Assembly: GCA_965149945.1 (NCBI GenBank)
Contig: CBCTTQ010000018.1
Location: 1-47,104, forward strand
Direction of reading: 5' to 3'
Length of the DNA stretch: 47,104 bases
Origin: JAHZFN01 sp965149945
GTDB lineage: Bacteria > Bacillota > Dehalobacteriia > UBA4068 > UBA4997
The stretch's first letter is position 1, and every line of letters begins with the position of its first letter. This document shows, in pieces, positions 9,158 through 17,785 of this stretch. The notes beneath the pieces were generated by a model, which was not told the DNA's origin, made no database searches, and was given only the letters and a program-made list of their open reading frames with translations. A program made the translations under genes and the position numbers.

Positions 9158-9200
9158 AAATGGTGGATTAGAGTTATATCTATTAATGCGGGAGAAAAAA

Positions 9201-9740
9201 ATGAAAAAATTTTTATTATTTGTGAAAGATGTCGTAATTATTGTTCTTTTGGCCTTTTTGCTGGCCACCGTAATCAAATTTTTTGTCATTGATAATCGAA
9301 TCATTCCGACTGCTTCCATGTATCCTACGGTTCCCAGTGAAAGTAGGATTTTAGTAAATAAATTTATTTACTACTTTGAGGATCCGGAGTTTGGAGATAT
9401 TATCATTTTCGAACCTACAGAAGAAACCAAGCAAGAAGTCGGTATGGATGATGATATGTTGAAACGTATCATTGGTTTACCCGGTGATACCATTGAAATC
9501 CATAACGGCACTTTGTATCGAAACGGTGAAGCAGTACAAGAAAATTACATTGCTGAAACGATGGAGTACGAATACGGTCCCGTCACCGTACCGGAAGGTT
9601 GCGTTTTTGTACTGGGAGATAATCGAAATTTAAGCTTTGATTCCCATGCCTGGAGTAATCCTTTTGTTCCTATTGATCAGGTGAAAGGAGAGGCTTTCTT
9701 GATCTATTGGCCCAAAGAAAACTTTGGTCTCATAGAATAA
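9201..9740 (+). CDS. lepB: Signal peptidase I
   Basis: This is a 179-residue type I signal peptidase that removes signal peptides from exported preproteins at the outer face of the cytoplasmic membrane. One membrane span (about residues 9-30) is followed by the catalytic serine in TASMYPT (Ser39) and the catalytic lysine in LKRIIGLPGD (Lys88); the late box GDNRNLSFDSH is also present. I choose ATG 9201 because GGGAG lies six bases upstream; an in-frame ATG at 9186 has no ribosome binding site. It has a promoter of its own and is followed after 51 bases by surE. Confidence 0.95.
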   Translation: MKKFLLFVKDVVIIVLLAFLLATVIKFFVIDNRIIPTASMYPTVPSESRILVNKFIYYFEDPEFGDIIIFEPTEETKQEVGMDDDMLKRIIGLPGDTIEIHNGTLYRNGEAVQENYIAETMEYEYGPVTVPEGCVFVLGDNRNLSFDSHAWSNPFVPIDQVKGEAFLIYWPKENFGLIE

Positions 9741-9791
9741 AATAATACCATCAAAAGAGAGAGAAGAGAAGAGGAAAAACAGGAGAACAAC

Positions 9792-10586
9792 ATGGAAAAA
9801 CAACTAACAATTCTATTGGGAAATGATGACGGCATTGAGGCTCGAGGGCTGCGCTCCCTCGCTAAAGAACTGGGAAAATTTGCAAATGTATACATTGCCG
9901 CTCCCAGAAATCAAAAAAGCGCCTTCAGCCACCATCTTTCCTGCCGTGTACCGTTATATTGCGGAGAAACCACTGTGGAAGGCGCAAAAAAAGCTTGGTA
10001 CATTGATGATGGAAGTCCTGCGGACGCCATGAAATTGGGATTGGAAGTCTTGCTGAAAGACTGTCCGCCAGATTTGGTAGTCGCGGGAATCAACGAGGGT
10101 CCTAATTTAGGAACGGATGTTTATTACTCAGGTACCATTGCGGCTGCCTTCGAAGGGCATTTTCTCGGAATTCCCAGCTTAGCAGTTTCCGCCAACTGTC
10201 GCAATGAAAAAGAACATTACAATTTTGATTTAGCCGCTGCCTTCGCAGGACAATTCATTCGTTGGTGGGCAGCGAAAAATTTTCAACCAAGAACTTATTT
10301 TAACATCAACACTCCGGAACATTTGGAAAACACAGACAAGATTGCGTTTACCAGCATCGGCGTCCGCCTTTACAACAATGTATTCGATAAAATTCCTGAT
10401 GAAAGCGGGCGGGAATGTTATCAAATCGGCGGCATGCCCGACGATAGCCGCGCGATACCCAATTCTGATGTAGATTATGCCAAACAGGGCTATATTACCA
10501 TTTCGCCCATTGGTAATGATATGACGGATTATCGCTCATTACAAAAAACTTCCGTTGTTCATACGGCAGATATTTTGCAATTCTGA
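9792..10586 (+). CDS. surE: 5'/3'-nucleotidase SurE
   Basis: This is a 264-residue metal-dependent phosphatase acting on nucleoside monophosphates in the cytoplasm. The family's metal and active-site residues are visible: Asp12-Asp13 in GNDDG, Ser43 in the KSAFSHH loop, and Asn101 in AGINEGPNLG, followed by DVYYSGTIAAAFEG. Length is normal for the family. It lies 51 bases after lepB, with AGGAG before the ATG, and may be co-transcribed with it. The gene ends 26 bases before the convergent flippase gene without a clear terminator. Confidence 0.95.
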   Translation: MEKQLTILLGNDDGIEARGLRSLAKELGKFANVYIAAPRNQKSAFSHHLSCRVPLYCGETTVEGAKKAWYIDDGSPADAMKLGLEVLLKDCPPDLVVAGINEGPNLGTDVYYSGTIAAAFEGHFLGIPSLAVSANCRNEKEHYNFDLAAAFAGQFIRWWAAKNFQPRTYFNINTPEHLENTDKIAFTSIGVRLYNNVFDKIPDESGRECYQIGGMPDDSRAIPNSDVDYAKQGYITISPIGNDMTDYRSLQKTSVVHTADILQF

Positions 10587-10612
10587 TGAAAATTTTTTGA
10601 ATGAAAACAATA

Positions 10613-12148
10613 CTAATTTTTAAATTTCTGAGGACGAATACGACGAATGATTACAGTCGGCAACCCATGAATAAAGCACAATACCCCAAAATATCCGATC
10701 ATCAATACCCCGCACTCCAGCAAAAAATCAAAATAGGGAGGAAAATTCCAATGAGCAGTGAGCAAAACGCTCACTGCTTTTTTTATTACCAACGCTGCAG
10801 AAACGGCCAAAAGAGGCTTGCCGATTATGGTACCGAAAGAAAGACACAGGCGCCGGCTACGACAAAGATAAAAAAGATTAAGCAAACAGTTTAATATAAA
10901 AAAGCTGACAGAAGCAACGGCAGCGCCGGCTATTCCCCAAGACGGAACCAAAGCATACAGCAATCCCAAAAGAACGCAGCCGGAGAAAAACAGATTATAC
11001 AGCAAAAAACGCACATTGCCGATGCCGTGCATAATTCCTGTCAAAATGGTATGTCCGTAAAAGAATACTGCGCCTATCGCCAAAATGCGTAAAATGCTTC
11101 CGGCTTCCGGGGTATGAAAAAGCCAATCACAAAGATTTTCCCCGTATAAAAAAAAGATAACAGAAACAGGAACACCCACTAAGGTGGTGAGTTGTAACGA
11201 TTGATTGATTCGCTCTCTCAGCAAATCTTGCCTGTGATTAATTTCCGCTACCGCCGGTAAAATCGCCGTAGATAAGGTAGAGGTAAAAATACCGGGAAGA
11301 TTCACCAAACTCATTGCCACCCCGGAAAAATTACCGTATAATGCCGTAGCCTCCGCCGTGGAAAAACCACTGTGGTGCAATAGATTGGGGATCAAAATTG
11401 ACTGCATCATCAAGACCAGAGACATAAGCAAGCGTTGCAACGTCACAGGCATTCCCACCGTGAAAAGATATTGAACAATTTTTCTTCGGGAAAGAGTAGG
11501 GGTTGTTTTCTCTTGCGTAACATACGAACGATGACGCAAAATCAAAAAAATCAATCCTACCAATTCCCCTGCTACTGTAGCAAAAGAAACGGCCGCCACA
11601 GCCTTTTCCAATCCATACGGCATCCAATACCAAGCCAAGAAAATTCCCAAACAAATACGGCAAAATTGCTCTAAATTCTGTGCGTATCCAATGACGGCAA
11701 TTTGTTTGATAGCCTGAAAATACGCTCGATAACCGGAGCAAATTGTCACAATGAATACCGCCGGGATCATGATTTTAAAACAAAGAAGAATGCAATCATC
11801 AATAGCAAACAATCGGATAATCTGATCGGAAAACAACAGAAAAAACAAAGAAAAAAATAAGCCGAAAAAGATCAACAACCCAAGACTAACCCGCCAAATC
11901 CGCCTGATATTAGCAAAATCCTTCTGTCCGATCAAAGAAGACATCAAGCGCGTCATGGCCAGCGGAATACCTAAACTGGCAAGAACCAACGCAAAAGAGT
12001 AAACCGGAGTGACCATCTCTGTCAAGCCAATTCCTTCGGATCCGAGAATCCTTACCAACAAAATTTTATAAACAAATCCCAACGCGCGGGAAACAAAATT
12101 GCATAGAAATAAAATGCACGCGCCCAAAATCAGACTGTATTTTTTCAC
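10613..12148 (-). CDS. MOP-family polysaccharide flippase, SpoVB-like
   Basis: This protein of about 511 residues has some 14 predicted membrane spans, typical of MOP-superfamily flippases (SpoVB/MurJ/Wzx) that move lipid-linked glycans across the cytoplasmic membrane. The opening segment with VSRALGFVYKILLVR and LGSEGIGL is close to the SpoVB/YtgP branch of Firmicutes. I choose GTG 12148 because GGAAGGAAGGAAG lies just upstream; another GTG at 12169 would add seven residues but has poor spacing. The substrate, possibly lipid II or another undecaprenyl-linked sugar, is inferred. No neighbouring glycan genes clarify it. Confidence 0.85.
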   Translation of the reverse strand: MKKYSLILGACILFLCNFVSRALGFVYKILLVRILGSEGIGLTEMVTPVYSFALVLASLGIPLAMTRLMSSLIGQKDFANIRRIWRVSLGLLIFFGLFFSLFFLLFSDQIIRLFAIDDCILLCFKIMIPAVFIVTICSGYRAYFQAIKQIAVIGYAQNLEQFCRICLGIFLAWYWMPYGLEKAVAAVSFATVAGELVGLIFLILRHRSYVTQEKTTPTLSRRKIVQYLFTVGMPVTLQRLLMSLVLMMQSILIPNLLHHSGFSTAEATALYGNFSGVAMSLVNLPGIFTSTLSTAILPAVAEINHRQDLLRERINQSLQLTTLVGVPVSVIFFLYGENLCDWLFHTPEAGSILRILAIGAVFFYGHTILTGIMHGIGNVRFLLYNLFFSGCVLLGLLYALVPSWGIAGAAVASVSFFILNCLLNLFYLCRSRRLCLSFGTIIGKPLLAVSAALVIKKAVSVLLTAHWNFPPYFDFLLECGVLMIGYFGVLCFIHGLPTVIIRRIRPQKFKN

Positions 12149-12382
12149 TGTTTTCTTCCTTCCTTCCACCTTTATTACAGTCTATTGCAAAAGGTAAAAA
12201 ATATGGCAACAAGACGGGCTCTTCTTTTCTTTGACCCTTTCTGTGAAAAATTCTGATAAAATACGCAAATTGTTAGAATTTTTACATATTTCTTAAAGGA
12301 TTTTTTCTATAGATGTCTAATTTATCTATATTAACTTTTTTTAACTATTCCATGTTTATCATAAATAGGATGGAAAACACTC

Positions 12383-12388
12383 TATAAT
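12383..12388 (+). promoter_or_regulatory. -10 box before the EF-G-like gene
   Basis: TATAAT at 12383-12388 lies 22 bases before the start codon, with AGGAGGG at 12398-12404 between them. I see no good -35 at the right distance, and the resulting leader would be very short. Confidence 0.4.
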
Positions 12389-12409
12389 TAACTCACAGGA
12401 GGGATATCT

Positions 12410-14446
12410 ATGAAAGTTCACAAATCTGCAGACATTCGTAATGTCGCGATCGCGTCTCATCAGGGATCGGGGAAAACCACACTGCTGGAAGCAATGGTTT
12501 TTAACGCCGGCGGTACAAAAAGAATGGGGAAAGTTACTGACGGCAACACGGTATCCGACTTTCGTCCGGCAGAAGTAAAAAGAAATATTTCTGTCAACAC
12601 ATCGTTGGCTGCTTTGGAATGGAAACAAGGGAAAATCAATTTCCTGGATGTTCCCGGCTTTACGGATTTTCTGGGCGAAGTAGAAAGCGCCATCCCGGTA
12701 GCAGAAAGTGTGATCTTAGCGGTAGATGCCACCTCCGGTGTTGGCGTAAGCACCGAACAAATCAGCGCGTTAGCCAAAGAACAAGGCAAGGCGCAAATTT
12801 TCTTCATTAACAAAATGGATCGGGAAAATGCTGATTTCGAAAAAGCAATCGAAAGCATGAAAGAAGCGCTGGATGTAAACGTCGTGCCGGTACAATTGCC
12901 TATCGGCGCTGAATCCAACTTCAAAGGGATTGTGGATCTGCTGGAAAACAAAGCTTATGAATATGATGACAAAGGCAACGCCAAAGAGGTTGAAATTCCC
13001 GCAGACATGGCAGATGCTGTAGAAGAAGCTCGCGTTGAATTGATGGAAGCCGCCGCCGAAGGGGACGACGATCTGATGATGAAATATCTGGAAGGGGAAG
13101 AATTGACCGATGAAGAAATTAAAATCGGTTTAAAAGGTACTCTGCGTCAGGCCTCTGTTGCGCCGATTCTTTGCGGATCCGCTTTTAAAAACATGGGCGC
13201 TGATCTGATGTTAAACTTTATCATGGATTATTCTCCCAGCCCGGCAGATGTTATCGAAGATTTGGACGCCGCCAAACCTTTTGCAGGTCTGGTTTTCAAA
13301 ACCGTCACCGATGCTTTCTTGGGTAAACTCAGTTATACCAAAGTAATGCAAGGTACCTTGAAAGCCGCTCTGGGTTCCGTTCATAACATGGATTTGGATA
13401 AAGATGAAAAGCTTAGTGATGTATCTACCTTCCTGGGTAAAAACAAAGTGGCTGTAAATGAATTTCAGGCAGGGGATATCGGCGTCATTGCCAAATTGCC
13501 CCATACCGCCACCAATCAAATTCTGACAGAAAAAGGCACCGAAGCGGAGTTGCCGAAGATTCAATTCTCCGTGCCGAATTATACCGTGGCCATCGCGCCG
13601 AAATCCAAAAACGACGAAGATAAATTAGGCGCGGCTTTGCAGAAAATTCTGGAAGAAGATCCTACATTAGTTTGTGTCAAAGATAAAGAAACCCATCAGA
13701 CTTTGTTGACGGGTATGGGGGAAACTCATATCGCCATCGCTCTGGAACGTCTGCACAGTCAGTACGGCGTTGAAGTGGAAACCATTGAAAGACGGCTGCC
13801 TTACAGAGAAACCATTCGCGGCACCGCACAGAAAGTAGAAGGAAAACATAAAAAGCAGTCTGGCGGTCACGGCCAGTTCGGTCATGTATTCATTGATATC
13901 GAACCTTGCGAAGAAGATTTTGTTTTCGAGGAAAAAATCTTTGGTGGTTCTGTACCGAAACAATACATCCCCGCTGTTGAAAAAGGTCTGCGAGAATCTT
14001 TGGAAGAAGGGGTTTTGGCAGGTTATCCCGTTTCCCATGTTAAAGTGACCCTGGTAGACGGTTCCTATCATCCGGTAGACTCTTCGGAAATGGCGTTCAA
14101 AATCGCTACCAACATCGCCTTCAAAAAAGCCTGCGAAATGGCAAAACCGGTTTTGTTGGAACCTATGGTGGAAATTGAAATCCGCGTGCCTGATCAATAC
14201 ACCGGTGACATCATGGGCGATATGAACGGTGCTCGTCGCGGCAGAATTATGGGGATGGAAAGAGAAGGGAAAATTCAGGTGATCAAAGCCATCGCTCCTC
14301 TGGCGGAAATGAGCCGTTATTCCATCGATCTGAAATCGATGACCCAAGGCAGAGGCAAATTCACCATGAAATTCTCCAACTACGAAGAAGCCCCGCAAAA
14401 TGTCGCGGAAAAAGTAATCGCGGAACATCGTAAAGAAAAAGAATAA
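12410..14446 (+). CDS. EF-G-like translational GTPase (FusA2 type)
   Basis: This 678-residue protein shares the five-domain layout of elongation factor G. The G1 loop is SHQGSGKT (16-23) instead of the AHIDAGKT of canonical EF-G, G3 is DVPGF (80-84) instead of DTPGH, and G4 is NKMD (134-137). The catalytic histidine of G3 is thus phenylalanine. These traits place it among EF-G-like paralogues (FusA2/EF-G-2), not the housekeeping translocase. Domain IV and V signatures (GGHGQFGHV; MGDMNGARRGRI) are intact. It stands alone, not in an rpsL-rpsG-fusA-tuf operon, which supports paralogue status. Its exact role is not established; members bind ribosomes and GTP. Confidence 0.88.
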   Translation: MKVHKSADIRNVAIASHQGSGKTTLLEAMVFNAGGTKRMGKVTDGNTVSDFRPAEVKRNISVNTSLAALEWKQGKINFLDVPGFTDFLGEVESAIPVAESVILAVDATSGVGVSTEQISALAKEQGKAQIFFINKMDRENADFEKAIESMKEALDVNVVPVQLPIGAESNFKGIVDLLENKAYEYDDKGNAKEVEIPADMADAVEEARVELMEAAAEGDDDLMMKYLEGEELTDEEIKIGLKGTLRQASVAPILCGSAFKNMGADLMLNFIMDYSPSPADVIEDLDAAKPFAGLVFKTVTDAFLGKLSYTKVMQGTLKAALGSVHNMDLDKDEKLSDVSTFLGKNKVAVNEFQAGDIGVIAKLPHTATNQILTEKGTEAELPKIQFSVPNYTVAIAPKSKNDEDKLGAALQKILEEDPTLVCVKDKETHQTLLTGMGETHIAIALERLHSQYGVEVETIERRLPYRETIRGTAQKVEGKHKKQSGGHGQFGHVFIDIEPCEEDFVFEEKIFGGSVPKQYIPAVEKGLRESLEEGVLAGYPVSHVKVTLVDGSYHPVDSSEMAFKIATNIAFKKACEMAKPVLLEPMVEIEIRVPDQYTGDIMGDMNGARRGRIMGMEREGKIQVIKAIAPLAEMSRYSIDLKSMTQGRGKFTMKFSNYEEAPQNVAEKVIAEHRKEKE

Positions 14447-14494
14447 TTATCATCAATAAATAATTATCATCAATAAATAATTATCATCAATAAA
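14444..14494 (+). repeat. Three perfect 17-bp tandem repeats
   Basis: TAATTATCATCAATAAA is repeated three times without mismatch (14444-14460, 14461-14477, 14478-14494). The first copy begins with the stop codon of the EF-G-like gene, so the array is the immediate 3' untranslated region, ahead of the terminator. Copy number of such arrays often varies between strains. Confidence 0.95.
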
Positions 14495-14509
14495 TGATGA
14501 AACAAATCA

Positions 14510-14539
14510 AAACCCCGTACATAATCATGTACGGGGTTT
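14510..14539. terminator. Bidirectional intrinsic terminator
   Basis: AAACCCCGTACAT (14510-14522) pairs perfectly with ATGTACGGGGTTT (14527-14539) across a 4-base loop, between the convergent EF-G-like and AMP-ligase genes. Confidence 0.85.
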
Positions 14540-14562
14540 ATTGCGATTTTTCAACATTCGAT

Positions 14563-15822
14563 TCATTCAACGATAATCTTTCTTTTCACAGTACCGGTTG
14601 TGTAAAATCCTTCTCCTAAAGACAGTAGAAAAGGAATACCCGGCAGCGCGTGTTTGATTTTTTCTTCGAGACCGCGCAGTTCTTTTTCCTTGCTTTTTAC
14701 AGAAAAAAATAAAATGTTATCACGAAAAACGACCTGATAATCCAGGACTTGCGGCAAGGAAAACATCAATTCATCCAATTGCTGAATCGAAAGGGCGGTG
14801 CTCCCGACCTGAATTTGATGATGCCATCTTCCTTTAATTTTTGATAACCGTGGTAAAATGCCGCCACAGGAACAGGGCTCTGACAACAAAGAACCAATAT
14901 CACCTGTTCGATATCGAATGATCGGCATTCCTTCTCGGTTTAATGTGGAAAAAACAATTTCCCCCCACTGATGATAGGGGAGCGGGGATGTTGTATCCGG
15001 ATCAATCACTTCAAAAAGCAAATCTTGATGGCGAATATGGTACCCTTGATGCGCGGAACATTCCACAGCGCCAGCCAGACCACACTCTGTCGATCCATAA
15101 TGACTGAGCACCTCACACTGCCAAATTTGAGAAAGGGCGCTGACCAAAGAATCAGGAATATAGTCGGCGGTAATAAAAACCAAGCCGGGTTTTAATTCTG
15201 GCGCGGTTTTTGCTAATTGCAAAATTTGGCTCGGTAAACCGATTACACAATCCGCCTGAAATTCTCGATAGACTTTGACAGCCTCCTCATAATCGGAGAT
15301 GGCGCCGAAGGTATAGGTTTCAATCTCAATGGCTTGCAAACCGACCGTAATCAAATGCGCAATGCTGCCATAAGCCAAACCGGGAAGATAAATGAGCACG
15401 CGGCGCGCTTCATACATGCCGCTCTGCACGCCATATGTGAAGAATTCCGAAACTTTTCGCAAGTCTTTCTCAGTAAAGTATAATTGTTTCGCGGGACCAG
15501 ATGTTCCGGAGCTGCGAATTGTTGTAAAACGGGGAATTTGATGCAACGGTAAACAGGCCATTTCCGGGCCATACTGATAAATATCTTTCTCTGACATCAA
15601 TGGGATTTGATTCAAATCAGCGTAAGAGAGAATTTTCTCAATGTTAACATCTTTGAATTGCTTGGCATAAAAGGCACTGTTCTCTTTGGCATAATACATT
15701 TGCTTTCGCAATTGTTCCATTTGAAAGAGTTCTAATTCTTTCAAATGATTAATTTTCTTAACACCCATTTTATCAGTAACCAAACGTTCAATGGGGGATA
15801 TTTTTGTTCGCGAATCAGTCAT
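14563..15822 (-). CDS. PaaK-like AMP-dependent ligase (DVU_1553-type)
   Basis: This 419-residue enzyme belongs to the phenylacetate-CoA ligase branch of the adenylate-forming superfamily. Visible motifs are the ATP-binding loop SSGTSGPAK (104-112), YGSTECG near 242, RYRTGD near 303 and a C-terminal TGTVKRK that supplies the usual lysine. Its place in the operon matches the AMP-dependent CoA ligase found in Desulfovibrio DVU_1551-1559-type clusters with molybdenum aldehyde oxidoreductases. The acid it activates is unknown. It is the last gene of the leftward operon and its start overlaps the end of the radical SAM gene by 8 bases, suggesting translational coupling. Confidence 0.82.
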   Translation of the reverse strand: MTDSRTKISPIERLVTDKMGVKKINHLKELELFQMEQLRKQMYYAKENSAFYAKQFKDVNIEKILSYADLNQIPLMSEKDIYQYGPEMACLPLHQIPRFTTIRSSGTSGPAKQLYFTEKDLRKVSEFFTYGVQSGMYEARRVLIYLPGLAYGSIAHLITVGLQAIEIETYTFGAISDYEEAVKVYREFQADCVIGLPSQILQLAKTAPELKPGLVFITADYIPDSLVSALSQIWQCEVLSHYGSTECGLAGAVECSAHQGYHIRHQDLLFEVIDPDTTSPLPYHQWGEIVFSTLNREGMPIIRYRTGDIGSLLSEPCSCGGILPRLSKIKGRWHHQIQVGSTALSIQQLDELMFSLPQVLDYQVVFRDNILFFSVKSKEKELRGLEEKIKHALPGIPFLLSLGEGFYTTGTVKRKIIVE

Positions 15823-17119
15823 GATAACATTTGTTTCCTTCCGCGGAAGTTAAATAGTGAGCACATACCGGAGTAAATCGCCCATTTTGAAAAACATGCA
15901 GACTGCATTTCTGTACACGAGCCAGATCAATGTTCCAAACATCCTGAAACGCCATAGAAGTAATGGTAAACCCATATGCCTTCACTCGATTAACAAAACC
16001 TTCCATGGTGCTGATATCAAAATTGCTTTCCTTTTCAATGGATTGTTTGCGTTCCCAACGGCTTCCGACATATTCGCGGTTTTCTTCCGCGGTGACACCA
16101 CAGCAACAGGAGCCATTGTTCGAGCCTCTTACTGTCAGTGGCACCAATGTGTTATTCGGTAAGACAACAAAGGAACCATGAAATCCACAGAGTGGATGAT
16201 CACAGCAAGACGGTGCTAAATTTTCTTTTTTAACAAAGCCAAAAGTTTGTGTTTCGATATCATCCAAAAGTTCCCCTAATGTATAGTGTTGCCGCTCATC
16301 GGGAACATTGGGAATTCGACCGAAATAACTGGCCGGCTGAAAATGAACACCGCGAACAGTAGGGGATAAACGAATACCCATTCGAATAATTTCTCCGATG
16401 TTATCTGTATTGATCCCCTGTACCAAAGTAGGAACTAATGTAACTCCCAAACCATACTTTTCGCAATTTTTGATTGCCTGTATTTTTTCATCCAACAAGG
16501 GGGCATTCCGCAAAAATTGATAAATGCTGTCTTTCGTACCGTCAAATTGCATGAAAACAAACGATAAGCCAGCCTCCACGAGAGACTGCAAAAAAGATTC
16601 CTCTTTCGCCAGACGTAAACCGTTGGAATTTAACTGCACATATTTAGCACCTGTTTCTTTTGCCAGTCGAATAATTTCCGGCAAATCATCACGAACAGTT
16701 GGTTCGCCGCCGCTGATTTGAACCAATGTTTTCCCCGGAACAATCATCTTTTTCAAGTCATTTTTAATCTGTTCCATCGGAACGTCTTGCTCTTCGCCGG
16801 CATCCGCGAAACAAAAACGACAATTTAAATTGCAACGCTGTGTAACCTCATAAACAACGCAACAGGTATCTTGCTGATGATATTCACAGAGGCCGCAGGC
16901 AGTGGGGCAAAGGGGGTTGCCGTTAAATTCAGGTTCTCCTGTACACCAATCTTGAATGGGAGTTGTACCGCGCCAAATCACCGATTGGAAAGAGCCATGT
17001 TTCGGGCAAGTTTTTTTTAAGATTACTTCATCATCCCGCTGTATTTTTTTTGCGGGAATCTGTTTTAAACAAATTGGGCAAAGGCTTCTCGTTTCCCCGA
17101 TAATATAACTAGAATTCAT
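15815..17119 (-). CDS. trsS: Radical SAM protein, TrsS-like
   Basis: This is a 434-residue radical SAM enzyme. The cluster-binding motif CNLNCRFC gives Cys96, Cys100 and Cys103. Extra cysteine groups suggest further metal sites: CPIC at 14-17, CPTACGLC at 71-78, and a C-terminal GSCCCG plus two more cysteines. An N-terminal CPxC domain before the radical SAM core fits the family annotated as radical SAM (seleno)protein TrsS, found beside C-GCAxxG-C-C and molybdenum oxidoreductase genes; here the positions are cysteine, with no in-frame TGA. I prefer ATG 17119 (AAGAGG upstream) over TTG 17125. It overlaps the previous gene by 11 bases. The substrate is unknown. Confidence 0.75.
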   Translation of the reverse strand: MNSSYIIGETRSLCPICLKQIPAKKIQRDDEVILKKTCPKHGSFQSVIWRGTTPIQDWCTGEPEFNGNPLCPTACGLCEYHQQDTCCVVYEVTQRCNLNCRFCFADAGEEQDVPMEQIKNDLKKMIVPGKTLVQISGGEPTVRDDLPEIIRLAKETGAKYVQLNSNGLRLAKEESFLQSLVEAGLSFVFMQFDGTKDSIYQFLRNAPLLDEKIQAIKNCEKYGLGVTLVPTLVQGINTDNIGEIIRMGIRLSPTVRGVHFQPASYFGRIPNVPDERQHYTLGELLDDIETQTFGFVKKENLAPSCCDHPLCGFHGSFVVLPNNTLVPLTVRGSNNGSCCCGVTAEENREYVGSRWERKQSIEKESNFDISTMEGFVNRVKAYGFTITSMAFQDVWNIDLARVQKCSLHVFQNGRFTPVCAHYLTSAEGNKCYHD

Positions 17120-17510
17120 AGCCAACCTCTTGCAATAATTTTTTTAATTTGAGATAAGTAGCTTCAATAATCGGAGGACAAACAATAAATTTATTATTGA
17201 CATCACCGTTTAAAATATCCATACACTGAATGGTTCCGTATTCCGCTTCAAACCATCCGGAAAGTTCCGGAATGATATAATCCAATGCCTGTTCCCGATC
17301 AATCATTGTAGCGGCGCAAATCGCACCGCTCAAACAACCGCATAAACTTTCACAATGGCAGCCCAGGCAAAGACCTTTCGCGGCCTCAATTAAACGGGGG
17401 TTCTCTTCTCCCAGTTTCCAAAGCCCCATTGCGACCATCACCTGCGCGCAACCATACTCTTTAGATCGAAATTCGGCAATTTTTTCAAGATCTTTTTCGT
17501 TGTTTTCCAT
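17109..17510 (-). CDS. C-GCAxxG-C-C family protein (DVU_1555-type)
   Basis: This 133-residue protein has the spaced cysteines of the C_GCAxxG_C_C family: YGCAQVM near residue 20, then LCLGCHCESLCGCLSGA, and single cysteines toward the C-terminus. Such proteins are thought to bind a metal or iron-sulfur centre and recur beside molybdenum hydroxylases and radical SAM genes. The motif is slightly degenerate (GCAQVM where GCAxxG is usual). ATG 17510 has the better spacing to AGAGGTGA; ATG 17516 is possible. It sits between the small redox protein and TrsS in a tightly packed operon. Confidence 0.78.
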   Translation of the reverse strand: MENNEKDLEKIAEFRSKEYGCAQVMVAMGLWKLGEENPRLIEAAKGLCLGCHCESLCGCLSGAICAATMIDREQALDYIIPELSGWFEAEYGTIQCMDILNGDVNNKFIVCPPIIEATYLKLKKLLQEVGYEF

Positions 17511-17531
17511 TATCATTCACCTCTGTTTTTC

Positions 17532-17771
17532 TCATTTATCTTCCATAATCGTTTCCACTTCTTTCATCTTGCCTTTTACCAATTCAACAGGAACCATTAC
17601 CTGACCGCATTTGGGACAACGATAAAGCTCGGTATTAAAGGTTCTTCCCATGTAAGAAAAAGAGGTGGATTTTTTTACTAATTCGCAATTACATTTTTGA
17701 CAAATATATGTATCATCCGGGATTTGCGGTTGTGATTGATTTCGCCCTTTTCCTCTGTTCGGAATGACCAT
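17532..17771 (-). CDS. Small two-CxxC redox/zinc-ribbon protein (DVU_1557-type)
   Basis: This 79-residue protein has two knuckles, CQKC and CPKC, about 28 residues apart, as in a rubredoxin-like or zinc-ribbon fold. Position and size match the DVU_1557 family of redox proteins, part of the same conserved neighbourhood. AGGAGG precedes ATG 17771. It lies 14 bases after the large flavoprotein gene. It may carry electrons or simply bind zinc. Confidence 0.72.
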   Translation of the reverse strand: MVIPNRGKGRNQSQPQIPDDTYICQKCNCELVKKSTSFSYMGRTFNTELYRCPKCGQVMVPVELVKGKMKEVETIMEDK

Positions 17772-17785
17772 TGTCTTCCACCTCC

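Noticed and set aside
15815..17119. Selenocysteine in the TrsS-like protein
   Set aside because: Some relatives are selenoproteins, but this reading frame has no internal TGA and has cysteine at the N-terminal CPxC site.
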